Below are positions 44,701 to 55,600 of a stretch of 64,000 bases of DNA, one piece after another. This DNA comes from Pseudocercospora fijiensis CIRAD86 (lineage: Eukaryota > Ascomycota > Dothideomycetes > Mycosphaerellales > Mycosphaerellaceae). The position numbers were made by a program, and so were the translations under genes. The first letter of the stretch is position 1; the number at the start of each line of letters is the position of its first letter. Location: the NCBI RefSeq assembly GCF_000340215.1, contig NW_006921542.1, positions 1,206,267 through 1,270,266 on the forward strand, written 5' to 3'. The notes under the pieces were generated by a model. That model was not told where the DNA came from, ran no database searches, and saw nothing but the letters and a program-made list of their open reading frames with translations.

Positions 44701-45400
44701 TAAAAGGCACTAGACAAGATAAAAGCCTAGTATATTAGGACTAGGAGGCGAGACAGACTACAAATAACTCCCTAGAAAGTTAAAGACCTAGAGCAATATA
44801 GAGTCTTAATAAGAGAAATGCTAGAGAAAGAGCTTTAGGGACCAAACACAAGGCTAAAGGAAGACAAACTAAAGGGAGAGAAATAGAGCCTAGCAGAATT
44901 AATTGCTAGATACCTATAGGAGCAGGAATAGAACAAAACACAAATCAGACTAGGAACCCTAAAGGCACTAATCAAATTCGGTTAGCACAACTACTAGCTC
45001 TATAAGGACCTAAACAGGGCCGAGGTAAGCCTAGCTATCTAAACTAGATCTAAACATATTAGATTCAGATCTTACCTGTTTAGAAGAAACGTCCTAGGAA
45101 TTGAAAGTAGGGCGTACTAATATAGCTACTAATCTTAGAACCCTAAGCATATACTACTAGTCTGCCCTTAATAGTTAGAAGGCAGAAGTAATTAGAGACT
45201 AAAAGCAATAGAAAGGGAATACGATAAGCTAATCTAGAGCAAAGAAGACCTAAAGAGGATAGTAAAGTAGATTATTAAATAGGGATTTGTACAACAATTC
45301 GTACTAGTAAGGGAAACTAAGGAGTGGATAAGAAGGAGGGAAGAAGAGGGGGAAAGAAGGGCAGGGCAGCAGGCAAGGTAGTTAAAGGGTAACAACTATA
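44700..45400 (+). pseudogene. LINE ORF2 C-terminal region
   Basis: Helical, charged region ending in a Cys/His segment at about 45,110-45,180, NPKHILLVCP, the C-terminal zinc-finger-like motif common after RT in Tad-type LINEs. No RNase H active site could be picked out. Confidence 0.6.
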
Positions 45401-45575
45401 ACACTAGTGCACCCTAGAGGAAGGAGAATAAGGAAATAAGGAAGATCAATACTTGTAAATAGGACAGGAGGGAGGTTTTTACTAACTAAGTTAGTTTCCT
45501 ACCTAAAACAATATATAGAAACAGACCTACATAGGCCGAAAGGCACTACAACAGGCAAATGAAATATCTATCTAT

Positions 45576-45590
45576 CTATATAACCCTATA
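45576..45590. repeat. target-site duplication of the LINE, right copy
   Basis: CTATATAACCCTATA, identical to 40,658-40,672. Preceded by ATCT repeats of the LINE tail. Confidence 0.85.
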
Positions 45591-46940
45591 ATAATATTTC
45601 TTATTAAACAATAGGTCGTAACGGTGCGTATAATATTCCTACCTAGCGGTTTCGAAAAAGGGGCGGACTCGACGCTAGTTTCTCGTCCGCTACCTAGTTT
45701 TTTAACTACTAGGTGTTATTACGACTAAGGCGCTCCTTAAGTAGGACACAATTCTTAGAGCTAGCAAGGGTAGTAAAGGTAGTAGAGCGGCCCCCGCGCG
45801 TGGAAATGGTTCCTTCCTAGGAGCCGTCGTCTATATTTCGAGCAATAAGGCGGTTCTTACGAGCCTATAGGCGACTAAGAATAATAGAGAGGTCGTTATC
45901 CCCTAGGGATATAATAAGGAAGTCGGTTTTATACTCGACATTAAAGGTAGAGATAGGAACGGAAGTGCTAATACCGATAAATTTAGCTCTTCCTCTAGCT
46001 CCTCGTATATTTAGAATAAGACCCTTTAATAGAGTAAGACTAGCTCGCTATAGGAACTTCGCGTTTAGTATATTCCCCTCGGAGCCTTTATTAATAAGAG
46101 CGCGGATCTTAAGGCACCTATTAATAGTAATAGTAATATATAGACTAGGAATAAGGGCGAAGTTGTCGTCGACTAATAAGAGGCGAATCTAGCTAGGGTC
46201 GATATAGAGCATCTCGTTAGGTAGGGCGTCTACCCCGGATGAAATAACCTGTACTATATAGCAATTAAGTCTGTTTCTCCGGCTAATCGAATTAGGGTCC
46301 CGGATAACCTCTTCGTTAGCGGCCTTATATTCCTCGTAGCTTTCTTCCTCGTTAAGGCTAGTAAAGAACTCCCGGGCGGAGGTAAGGACTAGAATAGGGT
46401 AGTCTTTAGGCCGCCTAGGTCTACCTTTCCTAGTAGCTAAGGTAGCTACCCTACCTGCTATTTCTATAATCTAGTAGGGGATCTTGTCGGTTTTATCCTT
46501 TTCTAGCTCCCGAATTCTTATAGCAAGCGCGTTGTCGTTTAGCTAGCGTATAACGAGCTTTTAATACTCCGGAATATAGGCGAGGGCCTTAGCATTGCTA
46601 AGCTATATACCGTTCCTACTAAGGAATTTCTTTACCTAAAAGTCGGGGTCCTTATAGTGTTTCTAAAGATTCTTTATAATATTAGTTGTCTTAGGCTCTT
46701 TCCGCGTAGCTCTCTACCGGCTCGGAGGGTTTACCCCCTTCGATAGTTCTTTAGCGGCAGGCTTCGGGGTAGGCGGTAGTACGTTATCTATTTCCTAATT
46801 ACTATCCTTAGGTAGGCTAGCATTACTATTTAAGGATTCAGCAGTAGGCTACCTATAGGTACTAGAAGGGCTAGCAGTAGGGGTTTTAAGACTAACCGTT
46901 TCCTTAGACTAGGTTCTTACTCTTAGAGGTAGTAGGCTCG
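45591..46940 (-). pseudogene. protease region of D1
   Basis: Minus strand. About 46,120-45,840 reads LKIRALINKGSEGNILNAKFLQ, which matches the retropepsin ALIDSGSExNxI block with Asp changed to Asn, then TSVPISTFNVEYKTDFLII and LGDNDLSIILS, the strand that normally carries ILGxxWL. It lies between the zinc knuckle of gag and the LINE, ahead of pol. The sequence between 46,200 and 46,940 is a Pro/Thr/Ser-rich linker and an unassigned charged part. Confidence 0.68.
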
Positions 46941-48654
46941 GGGACCTTTAAGTAGTTCTTCGAGGCTAGGTTTGTTTACGAATTGCTTCCTCTACCTCGC
47001 GAACGCTAAGCCCTTAAACTACGTTACGAATGCCCTTAGTCTTCGTAGTACCTTTCTGCTTAGCAGTAGCTTTCCGGATCCGATTTATATCGGCAATAGC
47101 GGTAACGGGAAGACTATTCCTAAGCGGTACATCCTAGCTACGAGTATAGGCAAGGGTATCTATAACTATAGCCGCCTCGTAGTCGCTAAAATCTAGCTCT
47201 TTATCGGCCTCCTCGACTATACTTAGATCGTAGGGCCTTTAGTATAGCATAACCCGCCTAGTAGTAGTAGGGGTAGTAGTAGGGGTAGGAAGGCCGTTTC
47301 GAGTATCGTTTAAAGCGATCCCTCCGTAGGGATTTCCCGGAGACCTTAAAGGTAGAGGGGGAAGAGTAGAAGGAATTATCGGAGCTAGGGCTCGAGGAGT
47401 CGGAACTCGAGGGCCTAGTTAAGCTATAGCACTAGGGGCTGCAGTTCGCCTTAGTTGCTAAGAAGGATAGTTAAATTGTTTTCGAAGGGCTTCTATTCTA
47501 AATTTAGGTAGGAAAACAATCTCCTACTAGTAATAGGCCTCGAGGAGAGGAAGTATAATAGCGAGCTTTAGGAGGGTAGGACTATTACGGAAGCGGAATA
47601 GGGTAGCGTATAGTGTACCTAGGGGCCCGAAGTACTACGCACGGTCCCGAATATAGTAGAACCCTTAGTCTTATATATACCGGTAGGGCCTATAGTTTAG
47701 ACGAAGGTAGCCTTTAGCTCCGTAATAGTAATAGCGACCCTCTATACTAGGGATAGATTAAAAGGCAAAGGTATCGAAGGTTAGCCCTTATACAAACTAG
47801 TTGTTATATATCTAAGTTATAGGGATATTGTCGCTCTAGAGGGGATAGAGGCGCTATAGGGCATACGAATCGGTATTAGTATTAACCGGACCTATAGTAG
47901 GGCCCCTCTAATTGTCTCGGGAGAGGACGTAAAGTTTTAGTTCTTAGAACTGCTTAATAAGGTCGTCGATACTAGGGTCCGTAACTAGCTTAAGGGCTAC
48001 CCTCTATCGCTAGATATCTAGGGTAGGGCGTATAGTCGGCATTCTTTTCTTAACTGTCTCTCGTAGCTCTTTTAAATAGCTACTGTCGTCGCTAGTAAGG
48101 AGCGAGAAGCCCTATCGGCTACGAGCTAGGTCGTACCTAGTACGATAAATCTGTTCGAAGTCGGTATAGGATTCCTTATCGTAAGGGTAGATGCTGTATT
48201 TTTCGTAGATCCGAGGCATAATAGTAGGTATAGAGCCTCCTAAGCCCTTTAGAAACAGACGGCTCCTCGTAATATTGTTAAGAAGCCTCCTCGGTATCCC
48301 TTTAGCGATACTATAGAAGTCCTAGCAAAAGCGAAGGGCATTACTCTTAGCCGTTTATCTAGTATATAGCTATTTAAGGTATTCGCGGGAGTTTAGACGA
48401 ACCGCGACATCCTAGTTAGCAAACTCGCGTTTGAACTTCTTTAAGAAGGCTTCCTACGTAAGAGGCTTACTACCTAGGAGCCGAGTAACTCGGGGTCGGA
48501 TACTAGTTTTATAATTGGCTACAAGGAGCTTTACCGTAGTAGCCGTTTTAGCCCTTAGATAGTATCGCTTAAGGATAGTAGAAAACCTTTTAACAAAGTT
48601 AGTAGCGTTTTCTCTAGTAAAGAGGGGGTTCTTAACGGTCCCTAGGAGGGGCAT
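46941..48654 (-). pseudogene. gag of D1
   Basis: ATG at 48,654 begins MPLLGTVKNPLFTRENATNF, the PxF.G.xxTxFL start of fungal gypsy gags, with 66 codons open before the first stop. Capsid-like helices follow (FLKKFKREFAN, LRFCQDFYSIAKGIP, SRLFLKGLGGSIPTIM). A zinc knuckle at about 47,736-47,677 reads RYYYYGAKGYLRLNYRPY: C-x2-C-x4-H-x4-C with all four metal ligands turned to Tyr. A Pro/Thr-rich linker with PTPTTTPTTTRR lies near 47,300. Spacing to the 5' LTR leaves about 1.1 kb of leader. Confidence 0.78.
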
Positions 48655-49734
48655 CTACGGCTTCAAGTCCGAGAAGGCCTAAAGAAGACCTTAGAGAAGT
48701 TAAGGGGATAGCCCTCCGGTTGCCTAGATAAGCTACTAGGGAACTTCTCGAGTACCGCCCTCCTAGGTAGTACCTCCTTAAGCCGCTTCTCTATTTTCTA
48801 TACTAGTATCCTTATCGCTTCCCGAGGCCGTAGTCCTCTCGGTATCCGAGTTAGTATCGAGGCAGTTGCGAATGAAATTTAGAGGTAGGTCTCGGTAGGT
48901 ACCGGTATTAGAGGGGGCCTATAGAGGCGGTTTAGCCGGGGTAGGGTTATTATTGTTTTCTTAGGAGCTTATCTCGTCGGTAGAACAAACAATTTATAGA
49001 AGACGATAAACGATTAGAATAAATAGGAAGGATACAGTATCGATAAAATTAGATAGGTTGCTAGGTATACTTAAGGTAAGGAGGGAGCGTAGACGGGCTA
49101 TAGCGTACTTTATAGTACGTATCGCGTCTGTGTCCTCGAAGCAAGGGGAGGGTAGGCGGTAGTCCGTATACACATAGAATAAAGGGGGCGGCGAATGTTA
49201 CCTAGCTAGCTAGCTAGCATACCTGCTATACCCGCTCTAGGCCCCCTTTGTTCCTCTCTATTAATTTCTATTAACTCGCAGTATGCCGATTACGGTACCG
49301 CGGAAGGGTCGTAATAGCCCGGAAGGAGGTTTTAAGTTAGGCTCGCGCCGATTAGCGGAAGGGATAGGGGGCTGTCGACTTTTTAGGGTTCTTCGTATCC
49401 CTATCTCTAGTTTCTTATAGCGGGCTCTTAGGTTTCTTTCTATATAGGTCGTTTCTTATAAGGTCCCGCCTACTATAGACAGGTAGGGAGTCGTAACATT
49501 CGTAAACAGTATTTCCTTTTGCTTTAAGTCGGTAACGGTATTCCTTTTACTTTAAGTCGGTAACGGTTTATTAGTAGTAGGACGTCTCGATACTACTAAG
49601 GTCTTTTTAGCGGTAGTATTATATTAGTAGTATAGTCCTCGCTCTAGGCGAAGGCTGTAAACGTTTCTTCTTAACTATATATATACCTGCACCTTCAAAT
49701 GAATAAAGATAGCCCTACCTTCGGCTCTAGAAAA
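48655..49734. other. leader of D1 between 5' LTR and gag
   Basis: About 1.1 kb without a clear gene. It contains CTAG-repeat motif copy 1 at 49,198 and a direct repeat of TTCCTTTTGCTTTAAGTCGG at 49,510 and 49,545. A few minus-strand frames near 48,700-49,000 are short. Confidence 0.5.
49198..49223. promoter_or_regulatory. CTAG-repeat motif, D1 copy 1 (before gag)
   Basis: TTACCTAGCTAGCTAGCTAG then CATACC. In element orientation it lies about 540 bp upstream of the gag ATG. Confidence 0.6.
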
Positions 49735-50078
49735 TATAGGCGGGACGAGTAGGTCGTAGATAGAGGTACATATATAGGGAACTGTATACTATAGGCCTAG
49801 TACTTAGTAAACTGCGAGGGGTCGGCGTAGCATTATATACTTCGAAGGGAAGGCGTTATAAATATTAAAGAGAAGAGAACGGCCGTAGGGAGGGCTACAT
49901 TGCAGCTAGATTAGGTACATTTCCTATGTCTCTCTTGCTATATGTTGCCGTAGCTGTATCTCCTTATATCGTGTGTGTGTGTTCTAATTATAAAGGTAGT
50001 TATGTATTCTAGGGTACAAAAACAAGGAGGGGGGGTACAAATATACACACAGGTGCCAAGCAGGGTTTCCCTACTACA
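49735..50078 (-). repeat. 5' LTR of D1
   Basis: 344 bp, starts TATAGGCGGG and ends CCCTACTACA with the CA end kept. It still has GTGTGTGTGTG near 49,973 and ACACACAGG near 50,044, which are TA repeats in the partner LTR. Followed by CTAG. Confidence 0.94.
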
Positions 50079-50082
50079 CTAG

Positions 50083-50410
50083 TTAATCTAATCAATCTAG
50101 ACCCCCCTAAGTTAAATTAGATTACTAGTACCCCTAGATTAGATTGAATTAGATTGCTCTAGTAAGAGCTAAATTAGATTAGATTGCTAAATTAGTAGGA
50201 ATAAGCTAAATAAAATTAGATTAAATTGCTAAGCCTACCTAATTTAGATTAAATTAGATTTCTTTAAAAAGGGCTAGCTTAAATTAGATTTCTTTAAAAA
50301 GGACTAGATTAAATTAGATTACTTTAGAAAGGAATCGGATTAGATTAAATTAGATTGCTTAATTAGTAGGAATAGGCTAGATTAGATTAGATTAAACTAC
50401 TAAGCTAATC
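50083..50410. repeat. AT-rich minisatellite of TTAGATTA words
   Basis: Imperfect repeats of AAATTAGATTAGATTGCT-like units, some carrying TTTCTTTAAAAAGG inserts. Strongly AT-rich compared with both sides. No gene. Confidence 0.85.
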
Positions 50411-51140
50411 TCGATTGTAATCCCGGATTAATTATAGACTATACTATATTTAGTAATATAGTAACGGTATTAGGCTTTAGGCCGGCTATATCGATATACT
50501 ACTAAAGTATATCCGATTACTTCGGCTCTATATCGGGCTAGGTAAGGAACGTAGACGAGTTCTCCTCTTCCTAGCGACTTAACGATATAGCAGCTTCTTC
50601 TTACTATCCTATTTCGTAGCCTTCTTCGGAGGCTCCTCGTTACGGTAATCTTTATTAGTCTCTACGGTATCCTCTCGCTATCTCTACGCTACCCTTAACT
50701 ACTTTAGCTCGTCCCTTCCTACGCTTTCTACCGATACTAGGATCCTCCTATATAATAGATACGAGTTTATTATCGTTACCTTTATTTCCCCTAGGAATAG
50801 TCCCTTTAGTACTCTCTTTTTAATTAATCTTACTTTAATTATCGACTCTATTATCTATCTACCCCTATAGTACTATATCGTTCGGCTTATCTAGTAGTAT
50901 CGCCGCAAGTTCGTAAAGGCGTCTTACTTAGCTATAACGCTACGTTTAGAACGCTATAATTAGGCCGCCTAGCTACGGTATCGGTAACGATACTATACCG
51001 ATAACTACTAGGACTATAGTAATATAGAGATAGTATAGTAAGCCTACGTCCGCTTAGAATACTTAGGTACGATATCGATTATTAGAGCCGGTAGCCTTTA
51101 AACCTAGGTACTAAGACAAATCGAGGCGAGGTATTACAGA
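50411..51140. other. RIP-mutated sequence, nothing recognised
   Basis: TpA-rich. A plus-strand frame around 50,880-51,120 (FVKASYLAIT, RYYTDNY-DYSNIEIV) has a coding look but matches no family I know. No repeat or RNA seen. Confidence 0.4.
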
Positions 51141-51318
51141 TAAGTAACGCGTACGTAGATACTAGATATAAGACTTAATAGGTTCGATAAGGAGCTAAGT
51201 CTATCTACGTAAATCCGAATAGTTTTATATAGTATACTAAGTACTAAGTAGTAGGTTAGTATCGTATCGGCCGAATGCCTAAGACTAGTACCTTCTACCT
51301 AGGGCGGAGCCTTTTATA
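51141..51318 (-). repeat. 3' LTR of copy B2
   Basis: 178 bp, TAAGTAACGCG to CCTTTTATA. Same family as 22,603, 22,816 and 57,187. Next to a polypurine tract on its right, as expected for a minus-strand element. Confidence 0.85.
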
Positions 51319-51346
51319 TTCTCCCTATCCTCCTCTCTCTCTTTTA
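51319..51346 (-). other. polypurine tract of copy B2
   Basis: On the minus strand a run of AAGAGAGAGAGGAGGATAGG followed by GAGAA, adjacent to the 3' LTR. The same kind of tract borders the solo LTR at 22,816. Confidence 0.75.
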
Positions 51347-52440
51347 TAGGGACTAAATATCCCTTTTAATTACTAGCGCTATTACTTAAAAGATTAGATC
51401 GATACTTACCTAAGCTTTCTAAAGTAACGCGGTCTTAGTTTCCTTCTATATAGTTAGGGTTTTCGCTACTTTCCGATCGGGATTGCCTTATCCTAGGTTT
51501 TAGGAACTATTACTTCTTTTATAATTTCTAAGCCGTCCGCTTTTATCTACTAACCGCCTTCTAAACTACGCCGTAACTGCTCTTTTAAACGCTTTACTTC
51601 TATCCGCGCCTTCTATAGTAGCCGGTACCTTTACTTCCGGGTCGGCTTCTAGAAGTATTAATGTTTTTTCCTTTTCCCTTCTTCTTCTTCTTTTCTTTAT
51701 ATATCTCTACTACTACTACTATTACTATTACTATAGCAAGTTCCTATTCTATCCTTCGCGATTTTCTTTATAAAGTTAACTTATCTAGATAACTCGTTAT
51801 CGAATCTACTATATAGGCTACTATAACTCTAGGGAGGACTATACCGACTAGTCGGTAAGGTATCTACCTTATTTATCGTAGGATCCGTTAACTTTACTTA
51901 AGCCCGCCGGTTCTAGGGCTTATACTAATTGTTTTTATAAGAGAATTGCTTATATCCTACTATAACTTATTCCGATTTCCGTAGTAAAACCCTCGCTAAC
52001 TATTTAGTCCTTAAATAGCCTACGTAGCCTACGCTAGTTATATCTACGCGACCCGTAGTAATATCGCCGCTAAGTATACCGACCTTCTTAAGGTTCTTAA
52101 GATATAGAAGGCCTTAAATTCTCTTTAACCGTAGGGCTTATTATCTAGATATATTTTCCTTAATTCCTACGATAAAACCCTCGCTAATCTCGTTTTCTAG
52201 GATAGTAGCCGTAGAGGTAACGAATACGGTCGTTAATATCGTAGTTTAGTAGACCTAGATATAAGTACTTCGTAGTCCTCTATTTAATTTATTACGCTAA
52301 TCTTCTTTTTTAGCGGGGTTCCTACTACTTTAAAGCTTAGAACTAACTATAATAGTCTAAAGGAGTCTAAGTCTAGTAGTAGATAAGGGTTCCTATAGAT
52401 TTTCTTATAGAGTCTATATATTTTCGGAGATGTAATTTTT
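51347..52440. other. unassigned 1.1 kb inside B2, 3' of the chromodomain
   Basis: No clear homologue in the window: in B1 this part is missing or outside. The minus strand around 51,720-51,500 encodes a Lys/Arg/Glu-rich stretch (KKRRRRREKGKN, VKRLKEQLRRSLEGG) that could be a coiled coil. The plus strand around 52,040-52,200 also has a short coding look (NIAAKYTDLLKVLK). It could be a long 3' untranslated region, an extra gene or a decayed insertion. Confidence 0.4.
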
Positions 52441-52559
52441 TCTGTCCTAAGAGGACTATTTATTTTCGGTCGGAGAGCCGATACTTACTTATAAATATCT
52501 AAATAAAATCTAATTCTACTTGAAATTTATATCTTTCTTTTTTTAACTTCTTAAATAAA

Positions 52560-55500
52560 TAAAAAACCTTCCTTAAAAAAACTAATCAATTAGTAAACTA
52601 ATAAACTGCTAACTATCGCTCTATAGAAAAACGCTAGGTTTCTATCTGATTTTCTTCGTTTTCTTCTCTTCTCCTAGTCTCCTAATAGTTAGTCGTTTAT
52701 CTCGATTTCTCTATACTTCGCTTTAAACTCGTTTAGCGCTATAGTATTAGCGATGTTTTCTAGGGTTTTACAGATAGCTTTATAGTAACTAGTCTATTTT
52801 ATAAGTGCTTCTCGCCCTCTATCGCGTCTCTTCTTTTATATATATAAGATTTCTACGAACTACTATTCTTTATATATCTCGAATAATATAGGGTCCGGCT
52901 ATTCGTTATCGACTTCCTATCTTAGTAGAGGGTCTTTACTCGCTAGTTATAGAAGGTCGGTATAGAATACCGGATAAATATTAGTAGGAATCCTAGAGAG
53001 TCGTACTAATACTAGGGATAATACTTCTTCGACCGTATATTTCGCGTATTTCGAGTCGAGGGTTCTCTTACGCCTAACGGTCTAGTAATTCCTTAGGTCG
53101 AGCTAGACCTTATCTCTAACTCTATATACTAGCGCTAGGGTCCTAGTTTATTTACGTTATCCTCCTATTTTTACGCTATCTCTACTATCTATACTTAGTA
53201 TAGGTCTAAGATCTTCTTAATTTTATCTATAAACTCCTCCGATCGCTTTACTATATTTAAACGCCTATCGATAGTAGGGTCCTTATCTAGTACTATAGGA
53301 GACGTCGATTCGTATCCGTAAGTTACAAAGAAGGGGCTTATTTCTAATCCTAATTAATGCCTTCTATTAAACGCTAGTTCTACCGTAGGTAACTATAAGT
53401 TCTAGTCGGACTATTTTTAGTTAATATAGTTTTAAAGGTATACCTATATATCCTAATTCGCGCGTTCTAGGCCTCCGTCGGTTTATAGGTAGTAAGCTAA
53501 GCTTAGCCTTTATTTTACGCCGAGGAGCCTATATATTTCCTTCTAGAACGTACTTATCTAATTCGTATCCCTATTGCTAGTAATCGCTCGGGATAGGCCG
53601 TAATATCTTATCTAGTATTTTAGGAATAAAACCGCGTATTCCTCTACTTTTACAGAGAGGGGACTAATTAGCGTAATCTATTTACTAAGATAGTCCTTAA
53701 TTACCTAGAGGTATTAATTCCCGTCGGATTCGGGAAGGTTAGTTATAAAGTCTATTAAGATTTCCTAGAATAAACGGTCGGGGAACGGGAGTAGTTTTAG
53801 GAGGCCGTATTTATATTCTCTCTATACCTTATTACGTCTATAATAATTATAGTTTCGTAGGAATTACCACATCTATTTTAACTAAAGTAGCTAGTAAAAG
53901 TCGCGACCTAGTATCTAAGCGGTAGAATCCTAGCTAGGATAGCCGTAAAGCGGCGAGTCGTAGACCGTCTAGATAATCTTTATATATATTACGTCCCGTT
54001 ATAGTTCTTTAGTTCCTATATCTCTATATTCGGCCTCCGTTATTACTAAAGCTCCCGGTATCTAGAGCTTACTATAGTAGCGGAGGAACCCTTTAGGGTC
54101 TATTATATAGTCTCCGATCTAAATTTTTGCTTCAATTTCCGGCTATAATAATCTAGATCCCTCTCGGACTTTTCGTAGTATCGTCTTACTATATCTTTCT
54201 TAACTATACTCTCCTATAGTTCGTTTATTTCTAGGTCCTAGAATAGTTCGGCGCCTTCTAGTAGGGGACTTGTAGGCTCTATTAAGTTTCTAAGTAGGGA
54301 TAACGGGCTCGCTTTAGATATACGTAGAGACTTTCAAATCGTAGCGCTATAGATTTATACGTTCTCTAACTAGTTTAGAGAGAGATCCGGCTCTAAGAAT
54401 CTGCGGAACCGCGAGAGTTTATTATTTTAGCCTAGCGTATCTTATTCCCTTCTCGATAGTGTATCTAGGAGGATTACTTCAATTCCCGGCCTATAAACTA
54501 GGATAAACTAGTATTTAGTAAGTTCTTTCTACTAGCGGATCTATCTATCGGATAGTTAGCGCTTTACTATAAAGTATTCTGAGGTCTTACAGTCTGTCTA
54601 AATAGTAAAGGGTCTATATAACTTTAGCTCGGAATCCTTAAACTTAAGACTAGATACTACTACAAGTATTTCTTTATCGTAGATATTATATTTAATCTCC
54701 GCCTTATTTAGCTTCTTTAAGAAGAAGCCTATAGGCCGTCGGATCCCGGCCTTCTCTTAAATAAGCGCACTCCTAATCGCGAACCTACTATAATCCGTCT
54801 CTAGGAAGGTCGGAAGGGATAGGTTCTACTAGATAAGTACCGGGATATAGTAGAATTTATCTTTTAGTATCTCGAATACCTTATCCTACTCCTCTTTCTA
54901 GAAAAACGGGATATCTTTCCTAGTAAACGCGGTTAAGGGTACAAAGATCTTAGAGTAGTTTAGTAGGAATATACGATAGTAGTTTATAAATCCTAAGAAT
55001 CGGCGAACTTCTTTTAGGTTTTAGATACTATCTACTTCTATATAGCTTCTACCTTTTTAGGGTCTGCTATTACTCTTCCTCTATTAGTATAGACAATAAA
55101 CCCTAGATACTTAATCTTCTTCTAGGCGAATTTACTCTTCTTTAAATCTTAGTATAGGCCTCTATCCTAAAGTTTCTTAAGAATAGCTCTTATTTTATAG
55201 AAGTAGTTTTTCTTATACCGGTAAAGTAGATTACTATATCGTCTATATATACTAAAGCGAAATCGTCTAGATACCCTAATAGGAGAGTATTAGTGTGCTA
55301 TTAATATATCGCCGGGGCCCTAGATAAACTAAAAGGGTATACTAACTATTTAAACGACCTAAATTTAGTATAGAAGGCCGTTTTATACTCGTATCCTTTT
55401 ACTATCCTTATCTTATAGAAAGCCGAAACTACGTCGATTTTCGTTAACTATTAGGCTCCCGTTAGGTTCCTTATAGTATTCGGGATTAGTAGAAGTAGGC

Positions 55501-55600
55501 ATCTATCGTACTTCGTAAGCGCGTTAAGCGCTCTATAGTTATAATAGAACCGAAGTCCTCCGTATAGTTTCTTACCGAATAGTATAGGCGCCGCTACCTC
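52560..55600 (-). pseudogene. RT, RNase H, integrase and chromodomain of copy B2
   Basis: Aligns with the B1 pieces at 3,250-4,236 and 11,869-13,963 as one continuous stretch. RT active-site box YIDD is intact at 55,249-55,238. RNase H lies near 54,620-54,560, the integrase core about 54,350-53,470, the chromodomain about 52,880-52,690. Like B1, the catalytic box survives because its codons offer no RIP target, while TAG and TAA stops occur throughout. Confidence 0.82.

Larger units (their letters stand above)
40673..45575 (+). mobile_element. Tad-type LINE (non-LTR retrotransposon) inserted in D1
   Basis: 4,903 bp in plus orientation, flanked by a 15-bp duplication CTATATAACCCTATA. Two coding regions: ORF1 with zinc knuckles, ORF2 with an endonuclease, RT and a C-terminal Cys/His region, the layout of the fungal Tad1 clade. 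The 3' end has ATCT repeats instead of a poly(A) run. Composition differs sharply from D1: A-rich, poor in CpG, with CpA partly kept, while TGG and CCA are almost absent. It sits between gag-protease and pol of D1. Confidence 0.92.
31048..50078 (-). mobile_element. very large Ty3/gypsy-type LTR retrotransposon D1 with a third coding block
   Basis: 19,031 bp between the outer ends of 344-bp LTRs, flanked by CTAG on both sides (4-bp duplication). Without the nested LINE (40,673-45,575) and its duplicated site it is about 14.1 kb, long for a fungal LTR element. On the minus strand the order is 5' LTR (right), leader, gag and protease, pol with RT, RNase H and integrase, then a long third coding block, 3' LTR (left). 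The RT is of the fungal gypsy type with an FIDD box and differs clearly from families A, B and C. All frames are RIP-damaged. Confidence 0.9.

Noticed and set aside
45965..46192. 75-codon plus-strand frame
   Set aside because: Antisense of the D1 protease region.
46972..47196. 74-codon plus-strand frame
   Set aside because: Antisense of the D1 gag linker.
50083..50410. AT-rich repeats as a centromere or telomere remnant
   Set aside because: No telomere repeat is present, and a 330-bp imperfect minisatellite is no evidence for a centromere.
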